Made by a program: the position numbers and the translations under genes. Source: Armadillidium nasatum (taxonomy: Eukaryota > Arthropoda > Malacostraca > Isopoda > Armadillidiidae). From it: DNA of 20,000 nt. How positions within the stretch are numbered: position 1 is the stretch's first letter; each line of letters opens with the position of its first letter. Under the pieces are notes generated by a model. It was not told where the DNA came from. It made no database searches and saw only the letters and a list, made by a program, of their open reading frames with translations. Location of the stretch: assembly GCA_009176605.1 (NCBI GenBank), contig SEYY01004190.1:1-20000 (forward strand). Direction: 5' to 3'. This document shows, piece after piece, positions 1-7,809 of this stretch.

Positions 1-18
1 AGAGAGAGAGAGAGAGAG
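1..18. repeat. (GA)n microsatellite, window edge
   Basis: Nine GA/AG units at the very start of the window; the array probably continues upstream. It lies about 14 bp from the foldback element that starts near 32. Confidence 0.9.
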
Positions 19-31
19 GAATATAAATAAA

Positions 32-242
32 AAATTTTAATCTTACCACTCATGGGTCAGGGTGTATGAAGGGCAGAGCCCCCGAAGACAACTGATCGAG
101 TGCCATGCATTTATGATTTTATTGCTATACTGCAATAATGCATATTATTATAATACAAGTTGCAAATGCATGGCACACAAACATTTATCTACTGGGGGCT
201 CTGCCCCTTATACCCCAACCCGTGAGTGGTTTTGATAAAATT
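32..242. mobile_element. Nested inverted-repeat (foldback/MITE-like) element
   Basis: The outer arms are 45-83 and 194-230. Both carry the cores CCACTCA and GGCAGAGCCCCC in inverted orientation, with a few mismatches and a 2-bp length difference, and weaker AT-rich pairing extends to about 32 and 242. A second, perfect 13-bp inverted pair lies inside (100-112 with 164-176, core TGCCATGCATTT). A short hairpin lies at the centre (121-136, ATTGC/GCAAT). There is no coding content. Layered palindromy of this kind is typical of non-autonomous foldback elements, but I see no clean target-site duplication because both flanks are simple sequence. The arm motif also resembles the 3' hairpin tails at 1396-1432 and 11886-11930, so two inverted retroposon tails are an alternative reading. 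Confidence 0.6.
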
Positions 243-245
243 TGT

Positions 246-1385
<1,140 letters not shown>

Positions 1386-1395
1386 AAGTTATCAC

Positions 1396-1432
1396 CATCA
1401 CTCATGGGCAGAGCCCTATTCGAGGAGTGTGG
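1396..1432 (-). repeat. Hairpin 3' tail motif, copy 1
   Basis: On the plus strand CACTC at the left pairs with GAGTG at the right, and GGGC-AGA-GCCC forms an inner stem. The motif sits next to T8 and (TA)n. It is shared with 11886-11930 and, in a diverged form, with both arms of the foldback element at 32-242. Confidence 0.6.
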
Positions 1433-1787
1433 TTCTTAGCCAGAGAAATTGAGTTATATGTTATTTCTGACTAAGATGATAAGTTACACAGATTATTTGG
1501 GTTTTTGGATAGGGAAACCCTGCTCTGGTACAGACCAATCAAGTTTATTTTTTCCACCAGTTGGCGTGGTTTCAAATTCTTGACAGGCGACCTTCTCTGT
1601 AGGAGCAATTTAGAGAAAATGTGAAATTGTATGTGTTGAAATAGCGTGGAATGTTGTAAGTGTTGGCTATGTTTCAAGCGATGTGTGAGTATTAAGATTA
1701 GCGTAATAATGCACTTTGCCGTAAACTGTAATTAATTAACTACAGAAAATCTCCAACAAATGACAATTTTTTATGTCCATTCAGGTA

Positions 1788-1908
1788 ACTGGGTCGGAGG
1801 TTCGAGCCTCGATCGAGTGTGTACTTTGCAGTACACACGCGAGAACGAGGGACAAACCTCTTTTCCCTAAGCCAGAGAAAAACTGACTTTACCCACTGAG
1901 CTACCGCA

Positions 1909-1911
<3 letters not shown>
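1788..1911 (-). other. tRNA-like Pol III promoter region
   Basis: Read on the minus strand, GCGGTAGCTCAGTGGGTAAA near the start matches a tRNA D-arm with box A, and GGCTCGAACCT near the end matches box B with one change. The two boxes are about 90 bp apart, too far for a normal tRNA without an intron. Between them is a perfect 9-bp hairpin (GTGTGTACT/AGTACACAC, 4-nt loop) at about 1819-1840. A working tRNA is unlikely: the T-arm stem is imperfect and the spacing is wrong. A tRNA-derived SINE head is the best reading. Confidence 0.5.

Positions 1912-1999
<88 letters not shown>
1912..1999. repeat. (TA)n microsatellite, 88 bp
   Basis: Uninterrupted TA. It abuts the 5' edge of the tRNA-like head on the minus strand. 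Confidence 0.98.
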
Positions 2000-2001
<2 letters not shown>

Positions 2002-2465
2002 GGAATATATTATTTGTTTTTCATATGTGAAGGAGTGTTTAAATAGCTCCAGGCTGGTTTTTCAGGTATGGACATGTGCCTTATGCTTAAATTAAATTTT
2101 AATCTTTGGTGTCTTTCTTGAATTCTTTAGTTTTTGAGTATATTTAATTTACTGTTTAATTAGGACTTCATCTCAAGTGTCCTGTCCTTGTTATCAGTAG
2201 TGGGACTTAGTTTTATGGGGCCTACTTCAGTTTAAATTATATATAACCAGAGTGATGGGTTTTGTTAGTTTAGATAGGGGAAAAAAAGCGAAAAAAGTTT
2301 AAGTACAAAGGTGAAAAATTTGAGGATGGGCAGTCTATTGAGAGTAAATTGACTCTGCAGACCAGCAGTATTTGTGAATCTACTTATTCCACCCTTTGTA
2401 TTGATACTCCTAAATATATACAAATGGATAGTAATATTTTGTATGAAATTAGGCAGGCAGAATCT
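2000..2465. other. Unassigned non-coding stretch
   Basis: AT-rich sequence without a recognisable gene or repeat family. A purine-rich patch (A7 then GCGAAAAAAG) lies near 2280-2297. Confidence 0.5.
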
Positions 2466-2533
2466 AACATAAGAACATAAAAAAATTAGAGACAGTTAGA
2501 AGCCACATGAGCCTATTGAGACTGTCCCAGTGA
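2466..2533 (-). mobile_element. Solitary CR1 3' end fragment
   Basis: On the plus strand, ACAGTTAGAAGCCACA then CCTATTGAGACTGTCCCAGT, preceded by AAGAACATAA, aligns with the 3' end of the minus CR1 at 3894-3960. It is therefore the last 65 or so bases of the same family, including a decayed copy of the octamer tail. Extreme 5' truncation is normal for CR1 insertions. It is more diverged than the two large copies, so probably older. Confidence 0.8.
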
Positions 2534-3064
2534 AAATAAATGTGAGTTAAACTTTCGTATGCTAGGTGAGCTTGGGTGTCTTGAATTCCATAGAGGCTCA
2601 TTTTTCCTTCTGGATCATAGTGGTGGGCATATACAGTCTCCCATTAGAATGTTTTGAAGGAATTTTTTACACCTTCAGCAGGCAGAAATTCAATCACTGC
2701 ATGTTACTTCAACAAAGTATCACTATTGGCTTCTGTTCTTCTATCATTTTTTCTTTCACTTCTCAACAATGAAACCAAATAACTAAACTGTTCACATATC
2801 AAATCTATTCCACAAGTTTCAATCCTTCAAAAACATTTTTGAACATTATTATAACTTTCTGTTGCTTAGCAACACATCAACAGGCATTATGTTTAGAAAG
2901 TAGGGAACAGTTTATTAGTTTTTTAGCATTAACTTCAACCCTATCCAAAAGAAAAACAGAAGGGAAGAACTGGAAACTTTCCAAATGTGAAAATAGTATT
3001 CCATACTATTTTCCTTTAAATAATCAAAGTATATAATAAAGGAAAAAAATCCAGTAACCTGAAT
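2534..3064. other. Unassigned stretch
   Basis: I find no gene. Short open frames at 2566-2772 and 2839-3036 show no recognisable domain and do not look like coding sequence. Confidence 0.5.
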
Positions 3065-3160
3065 AGTACTTCCAGCCACTTTTGAGACTACCCTTAGCAA
3101 TGGTTGTGATGCAAGGATTCCAAGACAATTTGTTGTAAATGTTTAGACCAAGAATGCTTG
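3065..3160 (-). pseudogene. Jockey-like LINE ORF2 fragment
   Basis: The minus-strand translation reads ILGLNIYNKLSWNPCITTIA, about 20 residues, then decays. The pattern LLGL-x(6)-LSW-x-P-x-IT-x-IAK is typical of the region after the reverse transcriptase fingers and palm in jockey-like LINEs. The corresponding part of the larger decayed element at about 12490-12580 reads MSWKPHIT and then KKLGVLFRLRK. Nucleotide similarity is visible too: both have AGCAA, TTGTGAT and TTCCAAGACA in order. The fragment is short and non-functional. Confidence 0.55.
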
Positions 3161-3434
3161 TTGTATTTTATAGAGCAAGAATAGATTAAATCTTTATCAG
3201 CTGTAGATACCTGCTTGGCTAAAGATCTCTTATTGAAGAAATTAGATTGAGAAGAGTATAAACATTTTCTTACAAGGTCTGGAAGGTAGGACTTTTCTTC
3301 AAAAATTTTAAAATTTAATGTATTTATGAATTACGCTTGTAATTGAATAGGTATAGCATCAAAGTGAAAATTTTTTATTGCACACACTTGTTTACAGGTA
3401 ATTGAAAGTTGAGATAATAGGCTGGAAATCTGCT
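3161..3434. other. Unassigned AT-rich stretch
   Basis: Nothing recognisable between the jockey-like fragment and the zinc-knuckle fragment. Confidence 0.5.
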
Positions 3435-3893
3435 TCAAAGGACAGTTGCAAGTTGCCTCAATAATTGTGGTCTTGAAATTCTGAGGTGTGTTATTAAAGG
3501 GAGGGACAGAACTGAATTTCCTAGAGGATATAAGTTCATAAGAAAGGGAGATCTGGCTACCAAGTACTTAGGACAGTGTATTAGGAAATGAATGATGTTC
3601 TCCTCCACTGTAGGACACCATGGGCAGTATGGGTCTCTTGTTAATCTCAATTTGTAGAGGTGAGAGTTAAGTTCAGTATGGCCTATTCACAATCTTGCAA
3701 TAGCTGTATCCAACCTCATGTTATGTTCTCTATATGCATGTTTATGTATGCAAGAATCAGTTCTGAAATGTCTAAGGTGAGAGGTGAATAGGAAAGGTTG
3801 AAGTTCCTGATTCCACATATGTCTGAAAATTCTGTAGACAAATCCTTTGACCTTCTTAAGTTCAAGTGGAGTGTTTGTGATAGAAACTAGATG
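3435..3893 (-). pseudogene. C-terminal fragment of a second LINE type (zinc knuckle)
   Basis: The minus-strand frame runs through two open segments (3687-3899 and 3435-3650) separated by an in-frame TGA near 3690. Reading across it gives ARL, stop, IGHTELNSHLYKLRL, then PYCPWCPTVEENIIHFLIHC. The motif C-x2-C...H-x4-C after an IGHT/LNSHL block is the usual C-terminal tail of RNase H-bearing LINE polyproteins (I/R1/Tad-like groups); assignment to one clade is not possible here. Upstream (minus sense), MWNQEL may correspond to the WQ-x-EW block of those proteins. The reading frame is cut at 3893 by the 3' end of the minus CR1, so the older element was probably the insertion target. Non-functional. 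Confidence 0.55.
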
Positions 3894-4195
3894 GAACATA
3901 GGAACATAGGAAAATAGGGACAGTTAGAAGCCACAAGGGCCTATCGAGACTGTCCCAGTCCAAACAAATAATTACAATACTAATACATGCACGAAAGACT
4001 AGGTCTATCCCATCCCAGTTATCAGTTCATTCATGCATAGTCATGCATAGATAAAAGAAAAACTAAGCCCCATTACACATGCAATATTCAATGAACCATC
4101 ACCCACTACAAAAACTGCCGTTAGGCTTAGTCATAGGTTGATCTGTTGATCCAAAAATTCATATATACCCGCCAATTTGGCTTAGTCAGATTATT

Positions 4196-6453
4196 CTATA
4201 TAATACCCAAACCATCCATATATCTATCTAGCCCCTTTTTAAATTTGACAAGAGAAACACAGTCAACAACCTCCCGTGGCAAGTCATTCCAAAAATTAAC
4301 AACTCTATTACTGAAACAGTATTTTCTTAGATCGAGATGGCATGGCTTCTTTTTAATTTTCTTGTTATGTCCTCTAGTTACTCTTCCATGGTCCACTATA
4401 AAGTATTTTTCAATCTCTGTATTACTGTCAGATGCAAATATTTTGTAAACTTGTATCATATCCCCTCTGAGAAATCTCCTTTCAACTGAGAACATTCCTA
4501 ACTCCTTCAACCTCTCTTCATAGCTCTTATTTTCAAAGCCAGAAATCATCCTTGTTGCTCGACGTTGTACTCTCTCCAGCATATCTATGTCTTTTCTTAA
4601 ATGAGGAACCCAAACTTGTGCACAATACTCTAATTGCTAGTTGTACTCTCTCCAGCATATCTATGTCTTTTCTTAAATGAGGAACCCAAACTTGTGCACA
4701 ATACTCTAATGCTGGCCTGACATAGCTATTATATAGTTTGCTTATAACCTCTTTGCTCTTGTAAACTACATTGCGGTTAATTATACCTAACATCTTATTA
4801 GCTTTATTCCTTGCTTCCAAACATTGATCACCCACCTTCAGATTACTGCTAATTATCACACCTAAATCCTTTTCTTGGTCCACAGTCTCAAGCCACTCCC
4901 CATTCATTTCATAATTAAATCCTTCATTTGAGTAACCTACATGAAGAACTTTACATTTTTTACTATTAAAGTTCATTTGCCACCTCTCTGCCCAACCAAG
5001 AAGTCTATCTAGATCACCTTGAAGCTTTATGCATCCATCATTATTCCTTACTGAGGTAACCACTTTGGTATCATCTGCAAACTTAGAAACCTTGCATTTA
5101 AGACCTTTGTCTAAATCATTTATATATATAAGGAACAAAAGTGGTCCCAGCACAGAACCTTGTGGTACCCCACTCTTCACCGTTTCCCATAATGACTTAT
5201 TACCATTAAGTAATACACACTGCCTTCTGTTCTTTAACCACTCTTTAATCCAATTGTGTACCATTCCATCTATACCATACTGCGACAACTTTTGCATCAG
5301 CCTAACATGGGTACCTTATCAAAAGCCTTGCTAAAGTCTAAATATATGACATCAACTGGATCACCCCTGTCTATACATTCAGTAATATATTCCATAAATT
5401 CTAGTAGATTTGTCTGACATGATCTACCCTTTCTAAAGCCATGCTGGGAGTTATATAGTATCTTGTTATCATCTAAGTGCTTCTCTATATGACTTTTCAG
5501 TAACTTTTCCAAAATTTTCACAACCAGAGATGTTAAACTAACTGGCCTATAGTTCCCTAAATCTTCTTTACTACCTTTTTTAAATATGGGCACCACATAT
5601 GCTGCTTTTCCAGTCCTCAGGTACCTCTCCAAAAGCAATAGATCGCTTAAAAATCAAATACAGTGCCTTTGCAATACTGCTACTCCCCTCTTTTAGAATT
5701 CTACCATACACACCATCCGGACCCGCTGCCTTATTTGGGTCAATATGTTCTAGTAAGGATGCGATTTCATTTAACTCAATTTGAAATGTTGTACACCTAT
5801 TCATTACATGCATACTAGAACTATTACTCTCTAAACTGCTATCCAACCTTTCCTCAGTAAACACTGATGCAAAATAAGCATTGAAAATATTAACCAATTC
5901 CTTATCTGAACTTACTAAATTCCCATCAATTTTAATTGGGCCAATTTTCTTATCCTTGCTTTTAAATTTATAAAAGCTAAAAACTTTTTCAGGTCTTTAT
6001 TACTATTTCTTGCCAAATTAATTTCTGCCATTCTCTTTGCTCTTCTTATTGACTGGTTAAGTTCATTCCTAATTCTCTTATAATGTTCCAAATCTTCCCC
6101 CCTTCTCCTACCTTTGAACATTTTAAAACATCTACGCTTTTCACTGATTTTCTCTTTTATCTCTCTACTCCACCAATTAGGTTTTCTATTTGCCACCCTA
6201 ATGGGTTTATCTTTAAAACACACAGACTGTATGTTAGCCAATATTTGCTTGAAGTATTCCCACATGATGAAACAATTTTGACCATTAAACTCCTTATCCC
6301 AGTCAATTTCATTGAGCATTGCTCGGAATTTGCTAAAATCTCCATTTCTAAAATCTAATATCTTTTCCCTATTGACTTGCAATTTGGGCCCAGACCTCAC
6401 ATTCCAGTTAAATCTAATAATATAATGATCACTAGCTCCTAAAGTCTCCCCTA
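4196..6453 (-). pseudogene. CR1 ORF2 (endonuclease end, reverse transcriptase), broken
   Basis: ORF2 encodes the LINE endonuclease/reverse transcriptase used for target-primed reverse transcription. Only the last endonuclease motif (GASDHY) survives at the 5' end. Reverse transcriptase blocks follow: NKAAGPDGV, FKKGSKEDLGNYRPVSLTSL, QHGFRKGRS, YLDFSKAFDKVP, GVPQGSVLGPLLFLIYINDL and FADDTKV, with the FADD catalytic pair intact. Compared with the plus copy the frame is broken by a 1-bp deletion in an A run at 5979-5983, a 1-bp insertion at 5606-5609, a 1-bp deletion at 5309-5311 and a 76-bp tandem duplication at 4564-4713. These sum to a multiple of three, so the final segment (4196-4582) ends at the same stop as the plus copy. 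Unlike the plus copy it has no nonsense codon in the QVNREK region near 6370. Confidence 0.9.
4564..4713 (-). repeat. 76-bp tandem duplication inside the CR1 copy
   Basis: The segment starting GTTGTACTCTCTCCAGC at 4564 recurs at 4640, giving a period of 76 bp; the plus copy has one unit. It shifts the ORF2 frame (76 = 3x25+1). The start of the second unit overlaps the end of the first with a small TTGCTA filler. Confidence 0.9.
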
Positions 6454-6659
6454 TGGTTTGCAACTTGAGTTGCTTTATCATCAGTGGGGAAGAAATCAGA
6501 GTATTCTATGTCAAGAAGGTTGAGGAAAATTTTCAGACCTTCCTATGGAGTGTCCTTGTTCCATGTCTTTAGTGAGATATTACAATATAATGAAAGCTTT
6601 GCATATGAATGAGGAGACATTAGAGACTGGCTGGGGCTGGGGCTCTGGCCAGTGTTTCA
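6454..6659 (-). pseudogene. Possible 5' side of the LINE interrupted by the minus CR1
   Basis: This lies between the minus CR1 5' junction and the satellite stub. One minus frame reads IEYSDFFPTDDKATQVAN after a TAG. The block YSDFFP resembles the segment just upstream of WQ-x-EW in the C-termini of RNase H-bearing LINEs, so it may continue into the fragment at 3435-3893 across the CR1 insertion. This is weak and rests on one short motif. A GGCT/GGGGCT-rich patch lies at 6630-6652. Confidence 0.25.
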
Positions 6660-6698
6660 TAAGATTTTTTCTCAGAGACTAAAAAACTATTATATAAC
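6660..6698 (+). repeat. Stub of the 264-bp tandem unit before the CR1 5' end
   Basis: GACTAAAAAACTATTATATAAC (the last 22 bp or so, to 6698) matches the end of the unit at about 11598-11620 with about two differences. In the array the next bases are TGTCTGTGAATA; here the sequence departs. The continuation TGTGAATAATGG appears at 11096, right after the CR1 3' end. This is what an insertion into the unit predicts. The match is short and AT-rich. Confidence 0.5.
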
Positions 6699-6774
6699 AA
6701 TATAGTATAATTTCAATAGCTTTAAGTTAGGCCTTTGTAATAATTTAACTTGAATAGCATATAATAATTTGAGT

Positions 6775-7809
6775 ATGTATGTGGATTGTGACATTTGTGG
6801 GACTGTGAGAAGAGAACATGTTGGTGAATGTACTGTTTGTATCCTGAAAGCTGAACATGTGTTGATAAGAAAAGGAGATTGAAAGGATAAGTGAGGATTT
6901 GGATGAGATGAAAAAGAATGAAAGGTCTGAGTCTTTGCAGCTAGAAGTAGGTAGGCTTAGCAAATGGGTATCAGAGTTAAGAAGAGAGGGAAGTGTTAGG
7001 AAGAAGGTGGTTGGTAGTGATTCAGATGAGACTAGGAGCTCATGTAGGCAAGAAGTAGAGAGGGGGCAGGCTAATGGTAGGGTATGGGGGTAAGTAGACC
7101 TAGTGACTCGCCTAGGCAGGAATTCAAGAGGGGGAGGGCTATAGAGGCAGATAGGACTGCAGATAGATGGAGTGTTGTAGAGAATAGGAGTAATAAAATT
7201 AGGATCATGAGGGACACTAGACCTGTGACCTGCAGAAATAGGTTTAGCTGTCTTTCTGATGGGGAGGAATCTGAAGTGTCCAGTTGTGATGTCGGGTTTC
7301 CCAAGAGGAAGACTGAGGCATTACTAATTGGAGACTCTCAGATACGATATTTAGATAGGACCTTTAGAAATACGGATAAAAGGAAACGAATGCGAGTATG
7401 TTACCAGGTGCAAGAGTGAATGATATTGTGGACAGAATAGATAGAGAGATTGCAGATACGAATGTGAATGCAAGAGTGATTGTCCATGTTGGTACAAATG
7501 ATATAGGTTATAGGTCAGAGGAACTGATAGCAAGCTATAGGAATTTGATTGAAAGACTGAAAGTAAGTGGTAGGAAATGCATAGTGTCAGGTATTTTACC
7601 TAGGTTGGGAGCAGGGCTAGAATGGAAAGTAGGGCCTTGGTGTAAATAAAAGGGTTAGGAATTTATGTTTAGCAGAGGATATTGGATTTTTAGATCACTG
7701 GGAAGAGTTTCAAGACAGGAATCTGTTTGCAAGAGATGGAGTGCATCTTAGTCGAGAGGGTGTGCAGCTTCTGAGTTACAGGATGGAGAGATGTCTGCCG
7801 GGAAACTAG
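6775..7809 (+). pseudogene. CR1 ORF1 protein (Cys/His finger, coiled coil, SGNH esterase), frameshifted
   Basis: ORF1 proteins of CR1-like LINEs bind element RNA, and many carry a PHD-like finger and an esterase. Starting at the ATG at 6775, residues read CDICG...HVGEC-TVC, a C-x2-C...H-x3-C-x2-C finger. The frame then shifts (stop near 6882) into a charged, coiled-coil-like segment (to 7093), shifts again to 7084-7419 and 7398-7649, and returns to the first frame until the TAG at 7807-7809. The SGNH hydrolase blocks are all visible: GDS at 7330-7338 (nucleophile Ser), GTND at 7491-7502 (oxyanion Asn) and DGVHLS near 7735-7752 (Asp-x-x-His). So the catalytic residues survive while the frame does not. 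At least four frame changes are needed to read it through; some could be sequence errors. Confidence 0.8.

Larger units (their letters stand above)
3894..6453 (-). mobile_element. CR1-type LINE, 5'-truncated copy
   Basis: The element runs from a 5' truncation inside the endonuclease domain (homology with the plus copy ends near 6453) to a 3' terminus made of octamer repeats, CCTATGTTCCTATGTTC in element sense. Octamer 3' ends without poly(A), severe 5' truncation and no clear target duplication are CR1 hallmarks. It is nearly identical to 8609-11095 on the other strand. A CCAT-like match at the two borders could be a very short duplication or chance. Confidence 0.9.

Noticed and set aside
1436-1885. 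Shared TAGCCAGAGAAA / AAGCCAGAGAAA words at about 1437 and 1869 as an internal duplication of the SINE
   Set aside because: The similarity does not extend beyond about 14 bp, so chance is likely.
1788-1911. Functional tRNA gene with a long intron
   Set aside because: The T-arm stem is imperfect, box spacing is about 90 bp, and the sequence sits in a repeat context next to (TA)n.
2566-3036. Two small host genes (68 and 65 codons)
   Set aside because: No domain or codon signal; the neighbourhood is retroelement debris and AT-rich filler.
4146-4448. Open frame on the plus strand opposite CR1 ORF2, and the similar ones at 5029-5334, 6083-6358, 8703-8978 and 9644-10033
   Set aside because: They are antisense shadows of conserved ORF2 sequence and recur in both copies only because the copies are nearly identical.
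3894-6453. Target-site duplication around the minus CR1
   Set aside because: Only a CCAT-like 4-bp match was found at the borders, not distinguishable from chance; CR1 elements usually lack clear duplications.
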